Assembly (NCBI GenBank): GCA_947000775.1
Contig: CAMQGK010000048.1
Coordinates: 2,252,501 to 2,316,500, forward strand
DNA: 64,000 nt
Direction of reading: 5' to 3'
Origin: Pterois miles
Lineage: Eukaryota; Chordata; Actinopteri; Perciformes; Scorpaenidae
This document shows positions 22,489-35,430 of this stretch, piece by piece (within the stretch, counting starts at the first letter, position 1; every line of letters begins with the position of its first letter). A program made the position numbers and the translations under genes. The notes below the pieces were generated by a model. That model searched no databases. It worked only from the letters and a program-made list of their open reading frames with translations, and was not told the origin of the DNA.

Positions 22489-23010
22489 TGTTACGTCTGG
22501 GTAGACAGGCAGGCGTGGACTCAAAAGCAAGCTCACTGAGATCAGGTTGAAGGCAAAAATCAGCGTCTTTCATACAGGGAAAGGATCGGTACACAGGAGT
22601 CAAAAACAGCTGCCAAACAAATCCGAATCGGCAGGCAGAGACAAGGTCAAATACACAGACAGAAGTTCTAAGGCACAGGGAGTCAAAAACACGAAAGACA
22701 CTGGGACGCTTGTACATTAGTAAGCAAGACGAACTGGCACAGAGGGAAGGTAGGACGCACATTAAATACGAGTGAGGGGAGTGATTAACGCCGGACCAGG
22801 TGCACACAATCAGGGCGGGGGAAGACAATCGGACTCAGGTGAGTGGTGCTAGAAACTGGGTCAGAGGGCGGTGCTTGAACGTGCAGGCGGGAAACATGCA
22901 GGCAGGAAGTGAAGTGCACTGAAACGAGAAGGGATGTTGGAATGCAAAATAAAACAGGAAGTGTCAAAACAAAAGCATGCAACACAAAACACAAAGACTC
23001 AGACTTGACA
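22489..23010 (-). mobile_element. 522-bp LTR-like element, probable solo LTR (U1)
   Basis: The plus strand starts TGTTACG and ends CTTGACA (TG..CA). The minus strand resembles fish Gypsy-type LTRs, with short CACCTG.. blocks and a TATTTAA-like box near 22765. The 116- and 77-codon frames inside are not proteins I recognise. No target duplication can be confirmed because the array junction follows 5 bp later. Confidence 0.55.
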
Positions 23011-23015
23011 CTTCT

Positions 23016-24257
23016 CACCAGGGAAGATTGAGAATCAGCTTCATGTTATAAATTTAGACGTGGTCTAATTTTAATTGTAAAGTTTGTAACTGAGTTATTA
23101 GTTGACTATGAATTGACTATGAATTGGTTCATCAGTCTAGTCATCAGACTCTTTCTCCTCTGAAGATACATCTATACATCAGCCTCTCTGAGTAGATGCT
23201 AGATGGAGGTTGTGCTGTCTGGAGCAGAGTGGCAGCAGCTTCTGTCTGGAACAGTTCGGATCTTCTGGATCCAACGATGCGACCCGGCTTGGGTCGTTTC
23301 TCTCCCTCAGTGGCTCTCTTTGGGTCCTCGGACTCCCTCGTTTTTGGATGGCTGGCGTGTCACCTCGATGCATGTTTCCATCTTCGTCTCTCTCTGTTAA
23401 GTACTCTGTACTAATTGACTTGTTTCAACATGATTAATTCTTCCATATTTGAAATCTGGGCTTCATCTCTTTCAGGCACATACCAAACACAAGACATCAA
23501 CCACTGAATAAAACTTGATCAACTGAATTAAAATGAATCAAACAATTACATCACAGATGAACCCTGTAAACAGAGTTGATTATCAGGAAATTAGTTCTAT
23601 CGGTTCTGAGCATGTGTAATAATATGAATCAATTTATGTATGGTTCACAATCAGCATAAAATGGTGTGATACACTTCAACTACCGTAGATTAACATATAT
23701 ATCAAATATAACATTAACTAGTGTACACCCAACTTTATGTTTAAGATCCCCTATAAATTGGTGAATAAGATACACATGTAAAGTATTGATGCAGCCAGAT
23801 ATAATGACCTCATTAGCATAAGAGAGAAGGTTTTGGTCTATAACTAGCAAATATTTTAACTTGCTTTGATTGAATTTATGTCAACAACTTACTGTCACTA
23901 GAGCACATGTTAGTGAAGCATAAGACATCAATTCATGTCCACTGTAATGTTAGAATTAGATTGTTCTGCCTCCATAATGTGTCTGTGTTTCACCACTTCT
24001 CTGCCAGAGAAAGACCAAGTATTTGACCTGTTGACCTGTAAGTCATAAAACCTTCATCTGGTCAGGACCATACTGGGTTGTTATCTAGTGAGATTCACCA
24101 GGCTGGTTGGAAATGAAGAGTCTCACCACTTAGCGCCCTGAGAGGTCAAACAAACAGTTTCTGGAAGGATGTAAAAGTTAAGATGTGTACTGTGGATTCA
24201 TCAATATTTTCATTATCACATTTCAAATCCTTCATCTCTCAGTCATCATCCGCTACA
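23016..24257 (-). mobile_element. Partial solo LTR at unit start (U2)
   Basis: Corresponds to 12540-13772; ends CGCTACA instead of CACTACA before GTGC. Confidence 0.8.
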
Positions 24258-25030
24258 GTGCCTTTTGTTCTACCTTTTCCATGTATAAATTTGCCACAAT
24301 GGGGGATACTGGTGAGCCCATGGCACAGCCATGCTTCTGTCTGTAAAAATATTGTTAAACTGGAAATATGTGGTGGAGACCATGGTTTCATCCGTTTCTA
24401 ATCTTAGACCTCTGATTTTTCCCCATAAACTCCTGAGAGTTTTGAATGTGGTGTATTACCAACCAAAGGGACTAAGATGTTGGTAACATACTTAGGGATA
24501 TTGTAGGTCACTGAATTAATGCTGTTTACAATGGATCTGAGTGGGACCCCTTCTTTATGGATCTTAGGGAGTCCATATAGACATGGTAGGGTCTCTTGTG
24601 GGTAGAGTTGGAGGTACTGTGGCCTGTCAAACTTTCCATCTCTTTGTAGCTGCTGTAAGCACTCCATTACCTTTTTCCTATACCTGCTGGATGGGTCTGT
24701 TTCAGGATTTCATAGGTGCTGGTGTCATTGAGTAATGTGGATATTTTAGCTTGGTAATCGTTTGTATTGAGAATGACTGTGCATCTCCCTTTATCAGCTA
24801 GAAGGATTGTGATGTTGTTGTCCTTGCTCAGAGATACGAAACGTCTTCAGAGACAAATCTAAGTCCAGTTGCCTTCGATTCAGTTGTTGCCAGAATGAAT
24901 ATGACCTGGATGAATGAGAACATTCACAGACGTAACAGATATCGCTTTGACTCTTCCTCTCCGGTGATGTCTGCCCACTTCACTTTTCTTTCAAAGGCTG
25001 TAGCTCAGTTTTAGAGCTAGAGAGAAGGTG
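24258..25030 (-). pseudogene. Penelope-like element, 5' half with motif A deleted (U2)
   Basis: Retains the ADKG and GLPKIHKEGVPLR blocks (24404-24667 frame), but the sequence jumps from atatgtggtg to gagaccatgg at about 24376, removing the palm motif A region. PLRP is changed to PLRS. Confidence 0.82.
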
Positions 25031-26534
25031 AGGTATTAGTGAGGGAAAAACTAGCATGGCGATTTTCAGTGGGGTCCCGTCACCTTTGACCTTTGTCCCT
25101 TTACAGACACGCCCACTTTATGATAATCTCATGCAGTGTGGGGCAAAAATAAGGCAGGTTTTTGAATGCAGTACAAATGTGTTTGGTTTTGTTGCTAATT
25201 CTAAAATTGTGTATTTACATATTTCTGCATACAGATGCTTGTCAGAGTTGTTTTGGAAGCAGTTCAGCTGTTACACACCAAATGTTTCCTCCAACTGATT
25301 TACTATTTAGGAGGATTCATGTTAACCCAACATCACTGAGAGTAAAGTATGTGACATAACACAGGATCAGTTTACATGTCTAACTTATTTTTTTATTTGA
25401 TTGAGTTTTTCAAAGCAGGTGAGTGGAGACAGTGTGGTGCTGAAGGTGGTTCAGTGTGTTGTGGTGCTGGAGCTTCCTCACATCACATCGGTAGTGTGAT
25501 GCTGCTGGCTTTGTGTGGTTCAGTTGACCTCCACTCTCAGGGGCTCCGGGACGGCCAAAGACCAGGAAGAGTCCTGCCCTGTGAGACCAACAACAAGTCA
25601 GGAATGTGGATCCTTCTCTTGGTCTGCTGTCAGTGTCAGTTACATAAGAAGATATCACTCAGGTCGAGAAAGCCATTACATATATTTCTCAAAATGTCAA
25701 ACTATTCCTTTAATGTGCAGCTACTTACTCAGTCAATGAAAACACAGGCATTCACTTCAGTTTGTCCTTCTTGTCGTCCGTCATCCATCTGATTCGGTTG
25801 GAAATCAGCATTTCTTCTTTGTTGTCACGGAGCTGCTGAACAACAGCAACACTTAGTCAAGTCCGTAAAATATACAAATAAACAATGATAATATGTGTAA
25901 ACAGGTGTAGCATACAGTATGTAGCTATTTACACAATACCATACATACCTTTCACTGTCTTCATGTCATACAGTTGATTCCAGGTCACTTTCTCATCATT
26001 TAGTCCTCAGTGAACTGCAGCAGCTACAGTGTTGGAGGGAGATAAGAGTAGAGAACAATAGATAATAGTTAGTGAGACACATAAATCATCTCTCAACCTT
26101 TAAGTAACAATACATACACCTTTTATTGACATAAGCAGTGGTGAAGTAGGGAGACAGAGGGGGCGACCATTGTTTTCTGTGTGTTTTTGCTGCTTTTCTT
26201 CTCTCTCACAGTGTAGTGCCGTCCGGTCACTGTTGGCCTGGGGGGACCACAGACAGTCACATGCAAGCTTCACCGGGAGGTTTAAACCAACCAGATCCAC
26301 TGTGAGCTGTGCAGGGCCCAGACCACTCAGAGGGAGTCACTACTGCTGCCATGAGAGAGACTGTGTTCATGTGAACACAGGACTAAGACGAAGTTCCTTC
26401 CCCTCCAGATGCAAAAGACCGGCCCCAGTGCAAGACGCTACTTGGGGCCTCTTCAGCCCCGCCAGACGCAAAGGCTGACCCTAAAATCACCGGTCCTACC
26501 AGACACAGAGGCCAGTCCTCACCTGAAGAGACAG

Positions 26535-29500
26535 CTACCGCAGCCACCTCGGCCTCTTAGCAGCCATCTCCTCGTCACTGCCTTCCCTTCTTCTCCTGAA
26601 GCTGAGGCCGGGTGAGGGACGTGCAGGGGCTTCCTCAACTCTGATGAATCCTGGACGCTGCTCTCTGAACACCTGCTGGGGGACACCAAGAGGATCTACA
26701 ATGATAACGTTGTGGGGAAGAGCAAAACCAGAAGCATGAGGAGGACAAGACACACAAGGAAGAGGACATGAAAAGACAGAAGAAAGAGGAGCAGCAAGAG
26801 GAGGAAAAGGAGGAACATCAAGATAAACAGCAGGGGGAGGATAAGGAGCAGCAGATGGAGGATAAGGAGCAGCAAAGGGAGCATAAGGAGCAGCAAGGGG
26901 GGCATATGGAACATTAAGTAGAGGAAAAGGAGCAGCAGGAGGAGCATAAGGAGCAGGAAGTGGACGATAACGAGCAGCAGTTGTAGGATAAGGACCAGCA
27001 AGGGGAGCGTAAGGAAAAGCAGGGGGGACAGGACGAGCAGCAGGGGGGGCAGAAGGAGCAGAAGGGGGAGAAGAAGGAGCAGAAGGGGGGGCAGAAGGAG
27101 CAGAGGGGGGAGCAGAAGGAGCAGAGGGGGGGAGAAGGGGGCAGAAGGGGGAGAAGGGGGAGCAGAAGGGGAGCAGAAGGGGGAGCAGAAGGAGCAGGGG
27201 AAGGGGGGGCAGAAGGAGCAGAAGGGGGGCAGAAGGAGCAGAGGGGGGAGCAGAAGGAGCAGAGGGGGGAACAGATGGAGCAGCAGGAGAAGCAGGAAGA
27301 TAAGGAAGAATGGTTGCAGCAGTGTCCTGTGGTCTCTGGTCCATCCCAGCATCTGGTGGTGTGAACTGCTCCAGAGGAGGTGAGGGAAGTCTGAAATCTC
27401 CTTCGTCTGTGGGAGGCTCAGCCACTTGAAGCACATCCTCATCGTCCACACCTGAGAGGGAAAAAAGCGTAAAAAAGTGACATTCTGCACTTCCATAAAA
27501 CCGGCTTCAATATGAGGCTCACAGCTCAGCCAATGAATCATTTCTGACCATGTGAACTGAATGTATATTCCCATGTAGCTACACAACTCTATGAATACTG
27601 CACTACACCACAAGCACCAAAACACCAGCTGCTACTGCCACATTTATACACCCACAGAACAAAGCAACACCTGTACAGGTCAAACCAGGTCAAACCTGTA
27701 AAGACAAATCATCCCTCTCACCTTCTCCATCAGCTCTACGAGGCTCAGCCATCTTGTCGCCCAGGCCAAGCGGAGCAGGAAGGTCCTCTTCATCCAGGCA
27801 AAAAATGCTTTCCTCGTCCAGAGTGATCAGACTAAGGAGGTCTCCAGCGCTCAGACTGAGAAGACCAAGAAGGTCTTCATCGTCCAAGCCAAGAAGACCA
27901 AGGTCTTCATCGTCTCCCTGGTTATTAGGAGGGAGCGAAGGACTGCTGAGGACCCTTTTCTCTTCAGGCTCTTCTGGGTCCTGAGGCTTCGTGAATTTCC
28001 TCAAAGGTAAAAAGTCTCCATCTGAGGGGGGAACAAGTATGAAAAGGTCACATTCTGCATTTTTAAGGCAGAAATCAGGATTAAAGGCTGAATAATTCAC
28101 ATATACCTACCCTAACTGTGAATACTGTACTGCAGTAAAAAAAGGTAAAACTGCTTGTAAAAAAACACCCAAGACACAAGGTGCTACTACCACATTTAAA
28201 TACTGACACATTTTGGTGGTTGTAAAGTTTTATGAAGCTGTGATTGTAAAAGAGGTCACAACAAATCATTTTATAGGGTGACGTCAAATAAAAAAAAATG
28301 GTTTCACTGCAATCAAATGGCTGCTATGGGGACTAACGTCATGACACATGAACACAGTTGGGCTTATTTGATCCACAAGAGTCTCAACTTTACAGTGATA
28401 CCCAATCAAGTAATTCCAAGACTGCTTATGGAGCCCAGTACGCAGAAACATTCAAGCACATCATTTTTACAATCTTAGAAAATAAAGGGGAGACTTGTGG
28501 GTACCCATAGAACCATTTTCACTCACCAATTTTGAGATCAGAGGTCAAGGGACCCCTTTGAAAATGGCCATGCCAGTTTTTCCTCACCAAAATTTTGCTT
28601 AACTTTGGAGCGTTATTTAACCTACTTTCCAACAAGCTAGTATAACATGTTTACCAGTGGATTCCTTAGGTTTTCTAGTTAGTGTAGCTTCACTCTGGCT
28701 CCAAAACTGAACCTTCTACAGCTTTTGAAAGATGGTAAAGTTGATGGAGATCTCCCACGACCACACAGGTCTCGTTTTGATCTACAAGGTCTTTGTAAGG
28801 CAACTGTGTGAACACAAAGCAGGCGATATATATACAGTATATAGACAAAAAAATCAGGAGGACTGTTTGGAGTTTATCGGAGGAATGAACCTGACAAAAA
28901 ATAAATAAATAAAGCAACAGATAAATAAAAAATGAATGCATCTATTAATTAATTGATGAAATAATTGCTATTCCTATTTTATTTACTCTTCTCTTTAAGT
29001 GTTCCTTTTTAAAAATGATTCACGTATTTATTTGCATTAATTTTACATTTATTTATTTTTGCATTCATTCATTTATTTATTTTGTCCTTTATTTTTATTG
29101 ATTTTTACATTTATTTATTTATGTATTTATTTCTGCACAATTTCCCTTTGCATTTTACTCCTTTTTTTATCTCTCCAAACCATGTCTGTGTTCATTTCTT
29201 TATAAATGTCTCTATGCATTTCTACCTAATTATGCAAATTAGGGGGCTGTCACACAGTGCGTGTCATGGGAAAATTATCCAGCAATTAAGAAATATATAA
29301 TATATATATAACATAAATGTAAAATATAATTGTTTAAAAATAACTGCCCAAATAAATAAAAAAATAATAAATGCAACAATAAATAAATAAAGAAGGATAT
29401 AAAAGCAGAAATATCAATTTATGTTTCATTTTGTCGATTTCTTAAGGGCTACATGTATTTGAAATATTACTTTTGCAATATTTAATGACATTGGTTACTT

Positions 29501-31445
29501 CATAAATATAACTATACCACAATTTAAAAATATTCAAGTACAAGACCTGCATTCAAAATCTTTCTTGAGTAAAAGTACAAGTATTCTCTGCAAAATGTAT
29601 GTAGGATGGCTCCTCTAGGTGATATATTATCAGACATTATGCTGTTGGATTATTACCGATGCATTAACCTGTCAGCAGCTTTTGGCTGCATTTACATAAA
29701 TTTAATCTGTAGCAAGGCATCATATTTTGCAATATGATTACATGTCTAGTACACAAAATCTTCATGAGCAAAGACACTACAGCTGTCACACAAATGTAGT
29801 GAACTAAGAAGTACAATATACAGTATGTCTGATACATGTGGGGGACAATAAATATAAGGTAGCATCGGATGGAAATACTCCAGTAAAGTAAACGAGTGAA
29901 GGTACATGGTGATGTTCCACCACTGTTTAACCCTCATCCTACCAACATGTTTAACACACAAGGACTACAGACTGAATAAACTACTGTAAGAAACAACCAT
30001 CAGGACAAAACGTGAACTTATGTCTTCTCCAAACATTATTAGTTATGTAGTTTGAAGATAAACACACAGATTGTCATTATTATTAATATGATTATAATTA
30101 TCATAGGAAAGTAACAGCTCATTTGCTCATTGTGAAAAATGAAAATACTTGAGGAAATCTGTATCTTTCTCCTTTACAATGGCTGACAGAGTACTCCTTC
30201 ACCCCTGATATTGTGGGATAGATCAATGTCTGCTATGGGTCCTGATTTAATCAACTCTATACAACACAGGCAGCAATAGAGGGCTTTTGACTGGACACCC
30301 TGCTAGTATTTATTTATTTATTATTTCAACTGTATTATTTAAAAACAAGAATTACTGTAAAACAGAAACAGAAAACAATGATATCAAGTAATTAGAAAGA
30401 AATTGACAAAATCGTGAAAGACTGGAATGATAGAATAAAACAGCTGTGACAGAAAGTAGACCTCTGGGGTCTGTGGGGACCCAGTTGGACGAGGGTTGAT
30501 AGCTGTGTACTGAACAAATCGGTGGGCAGCAGTCCAGAGGTCCTGAACCACGCCACGCGGATAGCCAAGCACCAAAAGCGCGCGCGTCATTACGCACGCT
30601 GAACCGTGGATGCCTCAATTTGGTCACGCGCAACTGACAACAGATTTCTCCAACATAACCACGCAAACGTCTGAGCCACCAAACTACTCGTATAAAACTC
30701 TCGCGGTCTGTGGGTTGTAAATGACAGAGTGGGAGCGACACGGTGGGATCCTGGACGCGGGACGCGCACAGTCACTGCACGACAAACCACTCCGAGTTCT
30801 CCAGCGTCAGAAATAAAATACCAAATCCCGTTTCAGTGCATTATGAAAATGATGAAAATATCGACAAGTATAAGGAGTAAGAGTGATGACTGAGCACAAC
30901 AGATCTAACTGCAGATCCAATAACAGTTCACTTTATCTCCTCCACTCAGGCTCGGATAGCAACAAAGATCTGCTGCTGCGATCTGACTCCATTTGTAGAC
31001 ATTATAATTAATCAATATAATAATATAATCTTATATAATATAAGCTTTGAACTCAAAATAACTGGCAAAAGCTACGGAAACGTGTGACTTCAACAAACAA
31101 ACTCAGCTCTCCACACAGAGGAGCGGGCTCTGGTTTGTTTACATCTGGACGTCCCGACGCCATCAGCTCTTCAAATTTCATATCGTCTCCAAGAGCAACC
31201 GACTGTAGCATCATTAGAAAAACGGCCCGGGCGCCATCTTTTTTCAGTAACAGTCGACGACAAACTTGGAAAAACGGAGTCAAACCAAAACACCAGTGTT
31301 TTCAAATCACTACACCGTTAATAACTCTGTACATCTGCACTTTGCTATCGTCTAATATTGATTTTACACCGATTTTCTTACCAGCAGAGATGAAGGCTTC
31401 AGAGCAGGAGATGTTCAGCTGCTTCTCCAAGAATGCAAAAGCCAT
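26535..31445 (-). CDS. Putative three-exon gene, copy U2 (426 aa)
   Basis: Exon 1 is 31382-31445, exon 2 27722-28021 and exon 3 26535-27451, with the same splice signals and phases as U1 (1281 nt in total). Exons 1 and 2 encode the same residues as in U1. In exon 3 the heptad block shifts frame at about residue 198 into a Leu/Pro-rich run and returns about 28 residues later, so the Pro/Tyr block and the AAKRPRWLR end are preserved. The Pro/Tyr block reads PYAPLAAPYAPFAAPY, which differs from U1 and agrees with U3-U5. Confidence 0.58.
27043..27271 (-). repeat. Coding minisatellite with frame-shifting indels (U2)
   Basis: Degenerate 21-bp words plus shorter variants such as gcagaagggggagaaggggg. 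The exon is 54 nt longer than in U1. Confidence 0.88.
28487..28741 (+). repeat. Dispersed repeat family A in intron 1 (U2)
   Basis: Equivalent of 18091-18345. Confidence 0.68.
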
Positions 31446-31700
31446 GGCCAACAGCAGGTCCCTTTAACTTTAATAAAGTGAGTTCCTGTCGGTTTTCTTC
31501 CGGTCACGGTGCAGGTTATCCAACAAATCGTTTATAAACAGCAGTTTTCCGTCGATCGGTCCTCCAGTAGCTCAGCGTCCAGTAGCGTATGTTAGCGGCG
31601 GCGTCAACTTCCGTCTCCTCCAAACGCAAATGGTAAACCGGAAGTCCACAGCTCCAATATGTAACCTCGGGTCACGTGACTGACGCACGTACGTGAGCGA
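31446..31700 (-). promoter_or_regulatory. Candidate promoter, U2
   Basis: Palindrome GTCACGTGAC at 31671-31680 and the ETS core upstream of exon 1 are intact. A c replaces a near 31501 (cttccggtc), which creates one more ETS-like core. Confidence 0.48.
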
Positions 31701-31847
31701 GATGATTTACAGGGATGATTTATTTGATGATTTATTATTTATTAATAATTTGCTAAATTATAACATAAACTAATATTTATGTTTTATTATGCTTCTTTAT
31801 TTATTTATCTGTTTATTTTCCCTTATTTATTTACTCCTTCCCTTTTA

Positions 31848-32887
31848 CAGTTGTGCTCATAGTTTACATATCCTGGCAGAATTTAGGATTTCTTGGCCAT
31901 TTTTCAGAGAATATGAATGATAACCCAAAAACTTTTTTCCACTCATGGTTAGTGGTTGGGTGAAGCCATTTATTGGCAAACAACTGTGTTTACTCTTTTT
32001 AAATTATAATGACAACAGAAACTGATCAAAAGTTTCCATCCCCCAGTTCTTACTACCTTGTATTGCTCCTTTAACATCAATGACAGCTTGAAGTCTCTTG
32101 TGGTAGTTGTGGATGAGGTTCTGCATTTGCTCTGATGGTAAAGCAGCCCATTCTTCTCGGCTTCTTAGCCTCCAGTTCCTGTTAATTCTTGGGCTGTCCT
32201 GCATGAACTGCTGGTCTGAGATCTCCCCAGAGAGACTCAATGATACTGAGGTCAGGAGACTGAGACGGCCACTCCAGAACCTTCACTTTATTCTGGTGTA
32301 ACCAATGACAGCTGGACTTGGCCTTGTGTTTTGGATCGTTGTCATGTTGGAACGTCCACGTACGTCCCATGAGCAGCTTCCGGGCTGATGAGTGCAAGTT
32401 TCCTCCAGTATTTTCTGATAACATGCTGCATTCATCTCGCCATCAATTTTGACCAAGTTTCCTGCCTTTGTAGCTCACACATCCCCAAAACATCAGCGAT
32501 TGGCCTCCGTGTTTCCCAGTGGGAACGGTGATCCGTTCATCATCGGCCTTGTTGACTCCTCTCCAGATGTAGCGTTTATGGTTGTGGCCAGAAAGTTCAA
32601 TTTAGGTCTCATCACTCCAAATGACTTTGTTCCAGAAGTTTTGAGGCTCGTCTCTGTGCTGTTTGGCGTATTGTAAGCGGGTTGTGGCATTTGCATAGTG
32701 ACGGCTTTCTTCTGGCGACTCGACCATGCAGCCCATTTTTCTTCCAGTGCCTCCGTACTGTGCATCCTGAAACAGCAACACCACATTTTTTCCAGAGTCC
32801 TGTACAAGTTATTTGTGGGTTTTTCTTTGCATCCCTAATAATTTTCCTGGCAGTTGTGGCAGAAATGTTTGTTGGTCTACCTGACTG
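31848..32887 (-). pseudogene. Tc1-like transposon remnant (U2)
   Basis: As in U1, but one extra c near 32791 joins the SGRPTNIS block to the TVRRHW block in a single 107-codon frame that starts in the adjacent LTR (32612-32935). The other units lack that base and are frameshifted there, so U2 keeps the less decayed state at this site. Confidence 0.86.
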
Positions 32888-33409
32888 TGTTACGTCTGGG
32901 TAGACAGGCAGGCGTGGACTCAAAAGCAAGCTCACTGAGATCAGGTTGAAGGCAAAAATCAGCGTCTTTCATACAGGGAAAGGATCGGTACACAGGAGTC
33001 AAAAACAGCTGCCAAACAAATCCGAATCGGCAGGCAGAGACAAGGTCAAATACACAGACAGAAGTTCTAAGGCACAGGGAGTCAAAAACACGAAAGACAC
33101 TGGGACGCTTGTACATTAGTAAGCAAGACGAACTGGCACAGAGGGAAGGTAGGACGCACATTAAATACGAGTGAGGGGAGTGATTAACGCCGGACCAGGT
33201 GCACACAATCAGGGCGGGGGAAGACAATCGGACTCAGGTGAGTGGTGCTAGAAACTGGGTCAGAGGGCGGTGCTTGAACGTGCAGGCGGGAAACATGCAG
33301 GCAGGAAGTGAAGTGCACTGAAACGAGAAGGGATGTTGGAATGCAAAATAAAACAGGAAGTGTCAAAACAAAAGCATGCAACACAAAACACAAAGACTCA
33401 GACTTGACA
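32888..33409 (-). mobile_element. LTR-like element at unit end (U2)
   Basis: TGTTACG..TTGACA, nearly identical to the U1 copy and of the same 522-bp length. Confidence 0.55.
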
Positions 33410-33414
33410 CTTCT

Positions 33415-34656
33415 CACCAGGGAAGATTGAGAATCAGCTTCATGTTATAAATTTAGACGTGGTCTAATTTTAATTGTAAAGTTTGTAACTGAGTTATTAG
33501 TTGACTATGAATTGACTATGAATTGGTTCATCAGTCTAGTCATCAGACTCTTTCTCCTCTGAAGATACATCTATACATCAGCCTCTCTGAGTAGATGCTA
33601 GATGGAGGTTGTGCTGTCTGGAGCAGAGTGGCAGCAGCTTCTGTCTGGAACAGTTTGGATCTTCTGGATCCAACGATGCGACCCGGCTTGGGTCGTTTCT
33701 CTCCCTCAGTGGCTCTCTTTGGGTCCTCGGACTCCCTCGTTTTTGGATGGCTGGCGTGTCACCTCGATGCATGTTTCCATCTTCGTCTCTCTCTGTTAAG
33801 TACTCTATACTAATTGACTTGTTTCAACATGATTAATTCTTCCATATTTGAAATCTGGGCTTCATCTCTTTCAGGCACATACCAAACACAAGACATCAAC
33901 CACTGAATAAAACTTGATCAACTGAATTAAAATGAATCAAACAATTACATCACAGATGAACCCTGTAAACAGAGTTGATTATCAGGAAATTAGTTCTATC
34001 GGTTCTGAGCATGTGTAATAATATGAATCAATTTATGTATGGTTCACAATCAGCATAAAATGGTGTGATACACTTCAACTACCGTAGATTAACATATATA
34101 TCAAATATAACATTAACTAGTGTACACCCAACTTTATGTTTAAGATCCCCTATAAATTGGTGAATAAGATACACATGTAAAGTATTGATGCAGCCAGATA
34201 TAATGACCTCATTAGCATAAGAGAGAAGGTTTTGGTCTATAACTAGCAAATATTTTAACTTGCTTTGATTGAATTTATGTCAACAACTTACTGTCACTAG
34301 AGCACATGTTAGTGAAGCATAAGACATCAATTCATGTCCACTGTAATGTTAGAATTAGATTGTTCTGCCTCCATAATGTGTCTGTGTTTCACCACTTCTC
34401 TGCCAGAGAAAGACCAAGTATTTGACCTGTTGACCTGTAAGTCATAAAACCTTCATCTGGTCAGGACCATACTGGGTTGTTATCTAGTGAGATTCACCAG
34501 GCTGGTTGGAAATGAAGAGTCTCACCACTTAGCGCCCTGAGAGGTCAAACAAACAGTTTCTGGAAGGATGTAAAAGTTAAGATGTGTACTGTGGATTCAT
34601 CAATATTTTCATTATCACATTTCAAATCCTTCATCTCTCAGTCATCATCCGCTACA
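33415..34656 (-). mobile_element. Partial solo LTR at unit start (U3)
   Basis: Corresponds to 12540-13772; ends CGCTACA before GTGC. Confidence 0.8.
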
Positions 34657-35430
34657 GTGCCTTTTGTTCTACCTTTTCCATGTATACATTTGCCACAATG
34701 GGGGATACTGGTGAGCCCATGGCACAGCCATGCTTCTGTCTGTAAAAATATTGTTAAACTGGAAATATGTGGTGGAGACCATGGTTTCATCCGTTTCTAA
34801 TCTTAGACCTCTGATTTTTCCCCATAAACTCCTGAGAGTTTTGAATGTGGTGTATTACCAACCAAAGGGACTAAGATGTTGGTAACATACTTAGGGATAT
34901 TGTAGGTCACTGAATTAATGCTGTTTACAATGGATCTGAGTGGGACCCCTTCTTTATGGATCTTAGGGAGTCCATATAGACATGGTATGGTCTCTTGTGG
35001 GTAGAGTCGGAGGTACTGTGGCCTGTCAAACTTTCCATCTCTTTGTAGCTGCTGTAAGCACTCCATTACCTTTTTCCTATACCTGCTGGATGGGTCTGTT
35101 TCAGGATTTCATAGGTGCTGGTGTCATTGAGTAATGTGGATATTTTAGCTTGGTAATCGTTTGTATTGAGAATGACTGTGCATCTCCCTTTATCAGCTAG
35201 AAGGATTGTGATGTTGTTGTCCTTGCTCAGAGATACGAAACGTCTTCAGAGACAAATCTAAGTCCAGTTGCCTTCGATTCAGTTGTTGCCAGAATGAATA
35301 TGACCTGGATGAATGAGAACATTCACAGACGTAACAGATATCGCTTTGACTCTTCCTCTCCGGTGACGTCTGCCCACTTCACTTTTCTTTCAAAGGCTGT
35401 AGCTCAGTTTTAGAGCTAGAGAGAAGGTGA
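34657..35430 (-). pseudogene. Penelope-like element, 5' half with motif A deleted (U3)
   Basis: Same deletion as U2. The frame at 34803-35066 has YLRLYPQ where U1 and U2 have YLQLYPQ. Confidence 0.82.

Larger units (their letters stand above)
12540..23015. repeat. Tandem repeat unit 1 (U1), 10.5 kb
   Basis: First unit of the head-to-tail array. It starts at CACCAGGGAAG inside the solo LTR; the left flank there reads tttaagaag, while at every internal junction the same CACCAGGGAAG is preceded by gacacttct. U1 is the most distinct copy: it alone keeps 147 bp (13891-14037) missing from U2-U5. Confidence 0.95.
23016..33414. repeat. Tandem repeat unit 2 (U2), 10.4 kb
   Basis: Same order of parts as U1. 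It lacks the 147 bp of Penelope sequence kept in U1. It shares several single-base variants with U4 (for example gtactctgtacta near 23400 and gtgagctgtg near 26303). Confidence 0.95.

Noticed and set aside
12540..23015. Ribosomal DNA array, suggested by the tandem unit of about 10 kb
   Set aside because: No 18S, 5.8S or 28S sequence is seen; the unit is filled with transposons and a protein-like gene.
22478..23018. 116- and 77-codon frames over the LTR-like element, in every unit
   Set aside because: They lie in LTR sequence with TG..CA ends and show Ser/Cys/Leu-rich noise content.
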